Below, piece by piece: positions 23,422 through 33,425 of a stretch of 64,000 nt of DNA. Each line of letters begins with the position of its first letter. Position 1 is the first letter of the stretch. The position numbers and the translations under genes were made by a program. The notes under the pieces are model-generated. The model worked only from the letters and a program-made list of their open reading frames with translations. It had not been told where the DNA came from and did not search any database. Source of the stretch: Patiria miniata (lineage: Eukaryota; Echinodermata; Asteroidea; Valvatida; Asterinidae); the NCBI RefSeq assembly GCF_015706575.1, contig NW_024037047.1:1182632-1246631 (forward strand), written 5' to 3'.

Positions 23422-26400
23422 CTCAAGGCGGAGCAGGAGAAAGCGGCTTTGGAGGCAAGAATGAAGGCACTCAAGAGGAGACGAGAGATAGAGATGGCCA
23501 AGTTGAAATTGAGGTTGGAAGAAGAGGAGCTGAATTTGACCACAGAACTGGAAATTGTTCATGCCAAGGAAAGAGTTTTGGACAGTTTTGAATTACAATC
23601 AAATGCTGTTTCAATTAGAGATTCAAATTCAGTTAAGCAGTTGAATAATGAAACTGTGTCCATTGTAGCACAACCCAATAACCAGTCACACTTGGTAGAC
23701 CAGACAAATAGTGGTCAATCTGCACTAAATGTGAATGCACATAGTTTTACACCAGAAAGTCATAACCAAAGTAGTAGTTTACAAGTACATGGTAAACAAA
23801 GTTGTAATAGTTCATCATGCCATAGTGTACCAGTGCCATTGCATGTCAATAATGACCATTCTGTTTCAGCTCAAGGTGACAAGCACTGTGACAGCAACCG
23901 AAGTGAAACTGGCATGTCAGGTGACAACGCTCTTCTTGCAGTTGTCAGACAACTAAAAAGGCCTACTCCTGAGATCAAGCGGTTTAGTGGGGAACCAGTC
24001 GACTACCGGAAATTCATCCGGCAGTTCAACACTAAAGTGGCAGTACATACTGATAATGACGATGAGCGAATGAGCTACTTGGAGCAGTTCACTACTGGAG
24101 AGGCATATAAAGTTGTCTCAGGTTTCAGCCATCTTCCTGCTGAGCAAGGATACCCTGCAGCTCTAAAAGAATTGGCATCTAGATATGGAGACGTACATCT
24201 CATGGCCCACTCCTTCATCAAGAAAGCACTCGATTGGCCATGTGTTCGTCCGGACAACCCGAAGGCACTTGATGACTTCTCAATTCTGCTGGTTGAGTGT
24301 GAAAATGCTGTAAAATGCATTCAAGCAGTGAAGGTCCTCGAGTACCCCGACAACATGAGGAAGTTGGTGGGTAAACTACCATTCTATCTTCATGACAGGT
24401 GGAGAAATGTTGTTCGGCAGACTTCAGACAAAGGCGAGACTGTCCAATTTAGCCAACTGGTTCGATTTGTAAAGATGGAGGCAAAGAAGGTGATGGATCC
24501 CATGTACGGCAGAGAGGCACTGAGCCAAGATATAAAAGGCACAGGGGCAAAGGTCGTCACCAAAAACACCAATCGTTCAAGGGGCAGCTTTGCAACCGAG
24601 GTTTCAAGTGGCCAATCCGAGCAGACGTGGCGTAGCAGAGAAGGAGACAACAGGTCGACAGCAGTAAAGTCTGGCAATGAAGTGAAGAACGTGTGCATAT
24701 ATTGCACTGACACAGGCCATCATACTGACAAGTGCAAGCGTCTGTCCAGTTTGCCTCTGTCTGAAAGAACAGAGTTTGCAAAATCCAAAGGTCTATGTTA
24801 CGGATGTCTCAAGCGTGGTCACCAGAGTAAGGAGTGTCGCCATAGATCCACTTGTGACATTTGCAAACGTCGACATCCAACCTGCCTCCACGATGAGAAC
24901 AGAGTTCCCAAGCCCGAGTCAAAGCCTAATCCAGATGGCAGCAGTGGGCAGTGTGCAAACTTTGCAAAGTATGCAGATGGTAATACGAGGGCCGGTCAGC
25001 AGGGTCAATGCACCATGGCAATTGTACCGGTTAAAGTCCGGCTGAGAGATGGTATCAAGGCTGTACCAACGTACGCATTCATGGATCCTGGAAGCACGGT
25101 TTCCTTCTGTAGTGAGAGTCTAGCCCGGCAGTTGGGAGCAAGTGGTCCATGTAAGTCCATTACATTGGACACCATGGGTAAGCCCTACTCCATGAAGACG
25201 TATCTCATCGACGGGCTGAAGGTCAGCGACTTAGACATGACGAACGAGATTGATCTTCCAGTCATGTATACCAAAGACACAATACCAGTTTCCCAGCACC
25301 ATATTCCAAAGACTGATGACATCTCCAGGTGGGACCATCTTAAAGACATCAGCTTGCCTGAAATAGATGCAGACATTGGACTCCTGATTGGTAACAATGT
25401 GGCAGATGCCTACACCCCGTTTGATCTGAAAACTGGTCCAGCGGGTAGCCCTCATGCTGCAAGAACTATGCTCGGTTGGGTGGTTTGGAATGTGATGAGA
25501 GACGCTGAAGAAGTACAGAGTGACATAAGTTGTAGTTTCTCTGTAAACAAGGCTGAGGTCACAGCAGTAGCAGAGGTAGATCAGCTCAAGCATCTGGATA
25601 GATTAGTTAGAGAGACCATCAACATGGATTTCCCCGAGAGGCTCATTGACGACAAGAAAGAGCATTCTCAAGAAGACATCAGATTCTTGGCGTCGGTGAA
25701 CAAGTCTATCACTCACAGAGATGGTCACTACTGTATTGGTCTACCTTTCAAAGCAGAAGATGTAAAGCTACCTGACAACAAGTCAATGGCATTGAAGCGC
25801 CTTGATAGCCTGAAACACAAACTACAGAGAAACAGTGAATTCGGCAGTGACTACAAAGAGTTCATGTTCAAGATTATGAGTGAAGGCTACGCCGAAAAGG
25901 TCCCACAAGAAGACCTACACCGGGCAGACGGCAAGGTGTGGTATATTCCGCATCATGCAGTTTATCATCCCCGCAAGCCCGATAAGATTAGAGTAGTCTT
26001 CGATTGTGCGGCTACGTACCTGGGTTCATCTTTGAACAACGTCTTACTCCAAGGACCAGATCTCACAAACAGTCTGATGGGTGTACTCCTGAGATTCCGT
26101 CAAGAGGAGATAGCTATGATGGGAGACATAGCCACAATGTTTTTCCAAGTAAGAGTTCCCAGTGAAGACCGTGACTGCCTCCGATTCTTCTGGTGGCCAA
26201 ATGCCAATCTCAAAGAGCAGCCGGTTGCCTATCGTCTGAAAGTCCACCCATTCGGAGCAGTGTCGTCACCGAGTTGCTCAAGCTTTGCTCTTAAGCAAAC
26301 TGTTGAGGATAATGTTGGTGACTACGGAGAGGCTTCATGTGAAGTAGTGAAGAGAAGTTTCTATGTAGACGACTGCCTTGTCTCGGTTGGTACAGAACAA

Positions 26401-29085
26401 GAAGCTGCTCATTTGATCCAGAGTACCACAGCCCTGTGCCAACAAGGCGGCTTTCATCTGACAAAGTGGGTGTCAAATAGCCATCAGGTTCTGCAGACGG
26501 TGCCAATAGAGGAACGGGCAAAAGACATCAGAGAGTTGTCGATGGAGAATCAGAACCTTCCCAATGAGCGAGCTCTGGGGGTTTATTGGTTTGTGGAATC
26601 AGACAGTTTGGGGTTCAAAGTCAACTTGCCCAAGCAACCTGCAACACGACGAGGAATACTATCTATCACAAGTTCAGTTTATGATCCTCTGGGCATCGCA
26701 GCTCCTTTCGTGTTGAAAGCCAAAATTCTCCTTCAGAGTCTTTGTCGACGAGACATAGGATGGGATGAAGAGATCCAGGGAGAAGATCTTAGAATCTGGA
26801 ATCAGTGGCTCAGTGAGGTGAAAGACCTGTATCAGCTGAGGATCAGGAGATGCTACAAGCCTTCAGGGTTTGGGCAGGTTGTAAGCTGTCAGCTTCACAT
26901 CTTTGCAGATGCTAGTGACGTAGGGTATGGTGTGGCTGCCTATCTCCGGCTTTGTGATGAATCTGGGCGCATCAGCTGTTCGCTTGTTACAGGCAAAGCA
27001 AGGGTTGCACCTTTAAAGAAGATGACTATCCCGCGTATGGAGTTGACAGCAGCAACCATCGCAGTTAGACTTGGCAAAGTGCTTACTCAAGAGCTGGACT
27101 GCGACATACACGGCACCTACTACTGGACAGACAGTATGACGGTATTGCGGTACCTCGCAAACGAGAGTTGTCGCTTCCAGACCTTTGTTGCAAATCGCAT
27201 TGCAATAATCAGAGATGCCTCTTGCTTGCAGCAGTGGAAGTACGTGAATACCAAATTCAACCCTGCTGATTGCGCAACACGTGGTCAGTCAGTAAAAAGG
27301 TTTCTTCAGTGCTCCATGTGGTTTGAGGGTCCAGGCTTCCTGTCTCAGCCAGAAACAGAATGGCCTCAGCAAGATGCCGATCTTACCAAGCTACCAGATA
27401 ATGATGTTGAGGTGAAGAAGACCGTGCTGATGACAGCAGAGACACCTATCAGTCCGGTTGACAGACTTCTGGAGCACTATTCAAATTGGACTAGGCTGAA
27501 ACGGGCAGTTGCTTGGATATTGGTTGTGATGAAGCGCCTCCAAGATAGAGTAGCTGCAAGCGAGAGGTTGAAACAGGAGCCAGCACAGCAAGAGTTAGAA
27601 CAGCAAGAACCCAATGCGTTGCACCGTTCACAGAAGCTCGAATCAGAGCAGAGCAGAGTTAAGCAAACTCTTTCATCAGGTGACAGAGAAAGTCTTAACC
27701 ATACTCGACTTACCACAGAGAACCTTGAGGCTGCTGAGAGGGTTTTAGTGTACCATGTCCAGCAGAAACATTGGAAGGACGAAATCAAATTGCTCAACGA
27801 GACGGAGGGAAAACCATCCTCGGTAGTCAAGAAGTCTTCTTCATTGAGAAAGCTTGATCCTAAGCTGGTAGATGGACTTCTACGTGTTGGTGGTCGGATT
27901 GGTAGAGCAGATCTCGACTTTGAGTCCAGGCACCAGGTACTGATGCCAAGAGACTCACCTGTCTCCAGGCTTATTCTTCAGCATATACACAAGTCAGTTG
28001 GACACTTGGGCAAAAATTCCATCCTAGCAGAGCTTCGACGACATTACTGGATAATTGGAGCACCTTCTATCATCAAGGGTATCGTCTCGAGGTGTGTCAC
28101 TTGCAGGAGATACCAAGCCCCGGCTGAGCAGCAGAAAATGGCCAGTCTGCCACGAGAGCGACTTGCGTTGAATGAACCTCCATTCAGCAAGGTTGGAATG
28201 GATTATTTTGGTCCCTTTGAGGTGAAACGTGGTAGAAGTATGGTGAAGAGGTACGGGGTCATATTCACTTGTTTGACTTCGCGAGCTGTCCACTTAGAGT
28301 TAGCGCATTCACTTGACACGGATTCATGCATCAATGCAATCCGCAGATTCAGTGCCCGTCGTGGATCATTAAAGAGCATTCTCTCTGACAATGGAACCAA
28401 TTTGGTTGGCGCAGAACGTGAGATGCGTGAGCAGATGAGAACCTGGAACCAACAGAAAATCCATGACAACTTGCTACAGAAGGGCATATCCTGGCAATTT
28501 AATCCTCCAGCAGGATCACATTTTGGAGGAATATGGGAGCGTTTGATTAGAAGCGTCAGGAAGATCCTCTACTCTCTGATGCGAGAACAGCATGTTCATC
28601 TGAGTGATGAAGCTCTCCAAACTTTGTTGTGTGAGGTAGAAGCTATCATGAATGGACGACCACTTACCGAATGCCCTAACAGTCCCAACGACCTAGATGT
28701 CCTGACTCCGAATCATCTGCTTCTTCAACGGTCGGGCGAGAGTCTGCCTCCTGGGTTGTTTGACAAGCATGATAAATATCCTGTTAAGCAGTGGCGACAA
28801 GTTCAGTATTTCGCAGACCTCTTTTGGAACAGATGGTCGAAGGAGTACCTGCCTATGCTTCAAGAAAGGCAAAAATGGACCCACCCCAAGCGGAATGTGA
28901 CTGTGGGAGACATTGTGTTGGTGGTTGACTCTTCGCCAAGAAACTCATGGGCGCTTGGCAGAGTACTTGAAGTTGTCAAGGACAAGAACGGATTTGTTAG
29001 AAGTGTCAAGTTGAAGACAAAAACTTCTACTTTAGTTCGCCCTGTAACAAAGCTTTGTCTTCTAGTTGAAGGCAGTGTTGAGTAG
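23422..29085 (+). CDS. BEL/Pao gag (rest)-protease-RT-RNase H-integrase polyprotein
   Basis: Open from just after the gag TGA to TAG; first ATG at 23461 gives 1874 residues, numbered from there. In order: coiled coil (1-40); Pao gag domain (DUF1759-like, about 165-320, 'RFSGEPVDYRKFIRQF'); zinc knuckles C412-C415-H420-C425 and C446-C449-H454-C459, with a third Cys/His cluster at 465-476; retropepsin-like protease with D542 in 'MDPGS', where a D-S/T-G is usual; reverse transcriptase with 'DIATMFFQV' and catalytic Y968-V-D-D971; RNase H with D1150, E1194 and D1224; integrase zinc finger H1510, H1515, C1545, C1548; integrase core D1581, D1643, E1693 with the long D-to-E spacing of this family; C-terminal DUF5641-like domain. 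All catalytic residues I can place are intact. Copies RNA to DNA and inserts it. Confidence 0.95.
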   Translation, partial: LKAEQEKAALEARMKALKRRREIEMAKLKLRLEEEELNLTTELEIVHAKERVLDSFELQSNAVSIRDSNSVKQLNNETVSIVAQPNNQSHLVDQTNSGQSALNVNAHSFTPESHNQSSSLQVHGKQSCNSSSCHSVPVPLHVNNDHSVSAQGDKHCDSNRSETGMSGDNALLAVVRQLKRPTPEIKRFSGEPVDYRKFIRQFNTKVAVHTDNDDERMSYLEQFTTGEAYKVVSGFSHLPAEQGYPAALKELASRYGDVHLMAHSFIKKALDWPCVRPDNPKALDDFSILLVECENAVKCIQAVKVLEYPDNMRKLVGKLPFYLHDRWRNVVRQTSDKGETVQFSQLVRFVKMEAKKVMDPMYGREALSQDIKGTGAKVVTKNTNRSRGSFATEVSSGQSEQTWRSREGDNRSTAVKSGNEVKNVCIYCTDTGHHTDKCKRLSSLPLSERTEFAKSKGLCYGCLKRGHQSKECRHRSTCDICKRRHPTCLHDENRVPKPESKPNPDGSSGQCANFAKYADGNTRAGQQGQCTMAIVPVKVRLRDGIKAVPTYAFMDPGSTVSFCSESLARQLGASGPCKSITLDTMGKPYSMKTYLIDGLKVSDLDMTNEIDLPVMYTKDTIPVSQHHIPKTDDISRWDHLKDISLPEIDADIGLLIGNNVADAYTPFDLKTGPAGSPHAARTMLGWVVWNVMRDAEEVQSDISCSFSVNKAEVTAVAEVDQLKHLDRLVRETINMDFPERLIDDKKEHSQEDIRFLASVNKSITHRDGHYCIGLPFKAEDVKLPDNKSMALKRLDSLKHKLQRNSEFGSDYKEFMFKIMSEGYAEKVPQEDLHRADGKVWYIPHHAVYHPRKPDKIRVVFDCAATYLGSSLNNVLLQGPDLTNSLMGVLLRFRQEEIAMMGDIATMFFQVRVPSEDRDCLRFFWWPNANLKEQPVAYRLKVHPFGAVSSPSCSSFALKQTVEDNVGDYGEASCEVVKRSFYVDDCLVSVGTEQEAAHLIQSTTALCQQGGFHLTKWVSNSHQVLQTVPIEERAKDIRELSMENQNLPNERALGVYWFVESDSLGFKVNLPKQPATRRGILSITSSVYDPLGIAAPFVLKAKILLQSLCRRDIGWDEEIQGEDLRIWNQWLSEVKDLYQLRIRRCYKPSGFGQVVSCQLHIFADASDVGYGVAAYLRLCDESGRISCSLVTGKARVAPLKKMTIPRMELTAATIAVRLGKVLTQELDCDIHGTYYWTDSMTVLRYLANESCRFQTFVANRIAIIRDASCLQQWKYVNTKFNPADCATRGQSVKRFLQCSMWFEGPGFLSQPETEWPQQDADLTKLPDNDVEVKKTVLMTAETPISPVDRLLEHYSNWTRLKRAVAWILVVMKRLQDRVAASERLKQEPAQQELEQQEPNALHRSQKLESEQSRVKQTLSSGDRESLNHTRLTTENLEAAERVLVYHVQQKHWKDEIKLLNETEGKPSSVVKKSSSLRKLDPKLVDGLLRVGGRIGRADLDFESRHQVLMPRDSPVSRLILQHIHKSVGHLGKNSILAELRRHYWIIGAPSIIKGIVSRCVTCRRYQAPAEQQKMASLPRERLALNEPPFSKVGMDYFGPFEVKRGRSMVKRYGVIFTCLTSRAVHLELAHSLDTDSCINAIRRFSARRGSLKSILSDNGTNLVGAEREMREQMRTWNQQKIHDNLLQKGISWQFNPPAGSHFGGIWERLIRSVRKILYSLMREQHVHLSDEALQTLLCEVEAIMNGRPLTECPNSPNDLDVLTPNHLLLQRSGESLPPGLFDKHDKYPVKQWRQVQYFADLFWNRWSKEYLPMLQERQKWTHPKRNVTVGDIVLVVDSSPRNSWALGRVLEVVKDKNGFVRSVKLKTKTSTLVRPVTKLCLLVEGSVE

Positions 29086-29227
29086 TTGTCAGTATTTACA
29101 GACATATTGTTATGCGTTGTATCCACCAAGATTTCAAGTGTTAGTTTAAAGATAATAGTAAAGTTTGACCTTGTTTATTGGTATTATGTAATTGCTTATT
29201 GATTAATAACCAATTAGAGGGCCGGTA

Positions 29228-29536
29228 TGTAGCGGCCAAACTCAGATAGATTTCTTATTTTTGTTTTGCCAAGTGAGGGCGCTGTTGCGGGAATACGGGA
29301 GCTAAGCAAAAAGCAACATGGCTTCAGCTCAATCATGTCAATGACGACAGAATTTGCAACCTGTGGAATTCTTCGCCCAAAGCATTAACTGGCCAAGGTT
29401 TATTAAACGTCAATCTGTGCCTATACCTGAGCCTGACAAGTGTACGACTACCAAAACTGTCAGAAGTTGTACAAGACAATAAAATCTTCTGGATCTGCGC
29501 ACAGCATATTTTCGTCAGTAATCTTTGGCAGATTCA
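29228..29536 (+). repeat. 3' LTR of the BEL/Pao element
   Basis: Second 309-bp LTR, beginning TGTAGCGGCC after GGGCCGGTA. The AATAAA at 29478-29483 would direct 3' end formation of element RNA. Identity with the 5' LTR implies recent insertion. Confidence 0.95.
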
Positions 29537-29801
29537 AAGGGTTTTGGAATAATGGCTAATAAATTATGCATATTCACGATTGTTAATTTTGCTTTGTGCA
29601 CACTATGTACATGGGGAAATTCAGTTTTCAGGGCGCGTAGCAGCTCTTTGTCCGAATTTTATGATTTTGGTGTCAAAAGATGCGCAAGACTAAAAAGTCA
29701 GTAGAGCTACGGTCTCAATTCTTTTTGTTAAGGTTGTCGTGGAGAAAGGTTCAAGTGGGGCGGAGGGGGGGGGGGGGGATTCCGCCCCGGCCCCTTTAGG
29801 G
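29537..29801. mobile_element. piggyBac-like MITE, copy A2, right part
   Basis: Continues the MITE interrupted at 22533: 'GGTTTTGGAATAATGGCTAA' through a G tract of about 12 and the terminus CCCCGGCCCCTTTAGGG. The flank reads TAAA rather than TTAA. Confidence 0.7.
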
Positions 29802-30145
29802 TAAATAGCAAACAACTGAATTTTGATTTGTATTGATTCCGTTTGACCCACAAAAACCTACAAAAACAAGCTAACTAACTTACTAACAAACAAAAGCAAA
29901 AAAAAAAAAATTGCTCCTTTGGTAATAATTATTACATTTGAAAACCAATGACAAGCCCACCACTCAAACCACAAACCCTAATGACTGCTTGCCCATTGTC
30001 CATTCTCTCCTAGCTACTGCCTCTGTTCTTAGAGAAGGGGGAAGCAAACATATTATTGGCTCTCAGAATAGACATTGGTGCATTAGAATGAAGTAGTGTT
30101 TTGGCTTGGACATGGATGTTGACAAATAATATCAATGACAAATTG

Positions 30146-30256
30146 AGCTCGTGCGCAAGGTACTTTACCATTACTGCTTCGTCGCGTCCTTCGGATGGTA
30201 CGTAAAGCCGTAGGTCCCGTGTGTTGTGTAATGCACGTCAAAGAACCCAGTGACAG
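30146..30256 (+). mobile_element. SINE family 2 fragment
   Basis: Matches the central part of 20462-20761 ('CGTAAAGCCGTAGGTCCCGT', 'AAAGAACCCAG'). It lies in the copy A segment missing from copy B. Confidence 0.6.
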
Positions 30257-31769
30257 ATACATTTTCGTTTGAGCTGACTTGTTTTGCTGTTTAAAGGGGT
30301 CAAAATATTTTTTTTTAAACCAGTCCGACCTTTTTTTGGGGGGGGGGGGTGGTATTTATTAGTGATTATGAAGAAAGGGAACTATAATTCTCAGAGAAAA
30401 CAGTTGCGATCGATCTGATTGCGATAAAACTCACTTATGGGAGGGCACCTATAATTATTTGAAAACGATCAAAAGGAGTTACAAGTTACCTCACAATAAT
30501 TTTTATTCTTGACTTTTTAGTTTAATGTTAAATTTAATTTTGCTTTTTTTCACAAACACATCAAAAGAAGCGTGTGAAACTGCACTTTTTTTAACACCGG
30601 TACGTATAGGACAGGAGTCAACATTTCTCTCTTTTTTTACTTTTGAGACAGCTTCTGTACTTCATCCAGATATTCTGATCATCATTCCATAAAGCCATGC
30701 GTGTGACTTTGACATTGTCAATCACCTGATAACACTTCTGTCGATCTTTATGGAGTTTGAGTCAATATTTGCCTTTTCTTAACTGTTTTGAGACAGCCTC
30801 AACACGCTACCTATACATTGTTGTCACCAGTCCATAATGCCCTGTGATTTTGACATTGCCAATCACCTGATACCATACACCATGCATAGTGGGTTAAATG
30901 TAAACTGCACTATTTCAGCAATATAATACAGGTGCATTTATCTCCCCTGACGATCATTTTCGAGTTTGAGTCAATATTTGCCTTTTAAAAACTCTTTTGA
31001 GACAGCTTCACCACTTTACTCAGATAGTTTTATCACCAGTCCATAATGCCCTGTGACATTGTCAATCACCTGATACCATACAACATGCAAAGGGGGTCAA
31101 ATTAAACTGCACTATTTCAGAAATGATATAAATTTAACATCCCTATTGTTCTTTATGTGACGGGATTTCGAGTCAATATTTGCCTCTTAGCACGCACCAT
31201 GAAATGGGGGTTACGTGCAAAAAGACAAAGGAACCTGCAATTTCGACTTAAATTCCTGTTATCTCAGTGAATCGCAGGGAAGATGAGCCAGGTTGGTCCA
31301 GACGTACATTGCAATACAAGAATTGTCAAGATAAAACTTGCTGATGTGCGTCAACACTTTAATAATTAACCAGGGCCAAATATCGCAGTCACGTATTAAA
31401 TAACGAATATTGACGTTTAGTTTCGTTTAATCACCTATACGTACCATCAAGGGACAAGTTTGAGGCTTTGTGAAATCCATAAATTAAACCTTTCTCATTT
31501 AATCCAGCTAAAAGAAAATGTGAAAATAATATGTTAAACCTTTAAAAAGTCCAAGAACAAAGGCTTGTGAATATCTTTTACAAGTCAACCTCGTCCCCAC
31601 GGCCTCGAGAAGTAGGCTTCCACTGGCTGTTCTCTGTCCTTGGTTCCGCATGTCCAAACATCATGGGCATTAGCATTATAGGTGTGTAATGGCCAGATCC
31701 TGGAAAGTGTCCACGTCAATTGCAAAACATCAAAAAGTGCCCCGAGCGACCAGTTTTAGAGTTAAACAA

Positions 31770-31852
31770 AGAAATTGACTGGAGCGAGTTTGAACCTGCG
31801 AACTCCGGATACCGTCCAGGTGCTCTACCAATGAGCTATTCAAACCCCGCCT
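31770..31852 (-). repeat. tRNA-like sequence (SINE head)
   Basis: Minus-strand 'AATAGCTCATTGGTAGAGC' and 'CAGGTTCAAACTC' are very close to box A and box B, the best tRNA resemblance in the window, but the 5' and 3' ends do not pair. Confidence 0.55.
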
Positions 31853-31914
31853 TGCTTAGCTTTGAATTACATCTAGTCAGTTTCCTTTGTGGTTTCTTTC
31901 TGGAAACTACAAAT

Positions 31915-32573
31915 CGTCACCGACACCACGAACTGACACCCGGTGGTCAGCGTTGCAGAAACACAAATCGGAGAAAAACGCTTTTAAAGGTTTGACACGA
32001 ATTTACTCAGTAAAATATTCCATTTATCTTAGAGGTTTTAGTATCACTCAACGTAAAAATGCTTTCACTTCTCAATTCTCAAGTTAATTAGCAATTAAAT
32101 GATTAAGATGGGTGTCAGTTCGTGAAAACCAAAATTTACGTGTTTTCGGAGAGTGCGCGCATGCAATAGCGTTATTGAGTGTCAGTTCGTGAAAACCAAA
32201 ATTGACCCGTTTAGGGAGCGTGCTGCGCATGCGTGCGCGCACTCTCCCAAAACGCGTCAATTTTGGTGTTCACGAACTGACACTCACTAACGCTATTGCA
32301 TGCGCGCACTCTCCGAAAACACGTCAATTTTGGTTTTCACGAACTGACACCCTGTGCAGTGTCACTTCGTGGTAACCAAAAATACCAGAATTGACAAATT
32401 TCTTGAAATTCATTAGTAAAATTCGCTTATATTAGATGATTTCAGCAATTTTTACCTCGTCATGTTAATCTTCATGATACAAACTGCTAATATGTGCAAA
32501 AAAAGAAAATTTGAATTTTTATTTTTTTGTACACAGGTGATGCAGATGGTGTCAGTTCGTGGTGTCGGTGACG
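31915..32573. mobile_element. 659-bp inverted-repeat element with nested palindromes, copy A
   Basis: The outer terminal repeats (31915-31940 and 32548-32573) are perfect 26-bp inverted repeats starting CGTCACCGACACCACG, flanked by AAAT on both sides (31911-31914, 32574-32577). Inside, about 32105-32225 and 32228-32352 form a second, ~120-bp inverted repeat. The word GTGTCAGTTCGTG or its complement occurs at least six times, like multiple binding sites. It has no transposase frame. Confidence 0.85.
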
Positions 32574-32999
32574 AAATGTTTGTCATATGTTCTACATCGG
32601 ATTACAGATTATGAACATGATCGGTCACGTGGTTCAGGAATTATAACCAAACTCATTTGTATTTTGATACCTAGCGAAGTCATCATGATGTCAGAGTAAT
32701 AAGCACACATTGGAATCAGGGTTGATGTTTGTTCAGTTTCAAAATCATACCAAGTATAACAAGAAGAAGTCGCGGATATTTATAGGGAAAATAAAACAGA
32801 AAAAAAAAACTTACTCAATGTTTGGCGTTTGTTTTTGTGACAAATGCAGGGGATCCCCCGGACTGTACATGTTCATGTCAATTCAGTACAGGATGTATCA
32901 AAGGAAACCAATATGTAAATATAAATTATAAAACAAATTAATACAAATTTTCAAATAAGTTAGAGATCATGTGAAAGACCAATGTGTCCTCTCTCCAAT

Positions 33000-33425
33000 G
33001 ATATATTGACTGTGTGTCTGTGGCCATGGATGACTGAGCAAACATTGTTTTTCTGTCATAGGCCTAAACCAGAGCTGGGCCAAGCTTGTGCAAGAGGTTA
33101 ACTTGTGTGGAACAGCTAAATTTAAAGAAAGAAGACAACATTTTCATTAAAACAGTGTATTCAATTTTGACACGGTGATTTAACCACTCTCATTGTTGAA
33201 GTACCCATCAAATGGCCTAATGCCTTCAACGTGGCAACCACCTCTTTGCACACAAAGCTGTGTACGACGTCGCATATCGTCGACCGCCTGTCTTGCCATG
33301 GCCTGACTTTCACGTAGGGTTCACTTTTGGCTCAAACTTGGCCCAGCACAGGTTTTGGCCCTTGACAGAAAAAGAATGATTGCTCAGTCACCCATAGCCT
33401 TTCGCCAAGTCAATCGTGGTATAAC
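33000..33425. mobile_element. foldback element with ~75-bp inverted repeats, copy A
   Basis: Left arm words 'GATGACTGAGCAAACATTG' and 'GCTGGGCCAAGCTTG' are mirrored at about 33331-33400 ('CAATCATTCTTTTTCTG' complement and 'CAAACTTGGCCCAGC'). The central ~200 bp is unique. Outer limits are approximate. From 33426 to 34066 nothing is recognised. Confidence 0.7.

Larger units (their letters stand above)
22534..29536 (+). mobile_element. BEL/Pao LTR retrotransposon, full length, 7003 bp
   Basis: Two 309-bp LTRs that I read as identical bound one long gag-pol frame with gag zinc knuckles, protease, reverse transcriptase, RNase H and integrase in Pao order; no env-like frame follows. The element is flanked by AAGAG (22529-22533) and AAGGG (29537-29541), a 5-bp target duplication with one mismatch; BEL/Pao elements duplicate 4-6 bp. 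The paralogous empty site at 38190-38194 (AAGGG) in copy B proves the ends. A purine run AGAGGG precedes the 3' LTR. I could not identify the tRNA primer site. One in-frame TGA interrupts gag. Confidence 0.95.

Noticed and set aside
31770..31852. Possible tRNA gene on the minus strand
   Set aside because: Box A and B are good but the ends do not form an acceptor stem, and four related copies behave as a repeat family.
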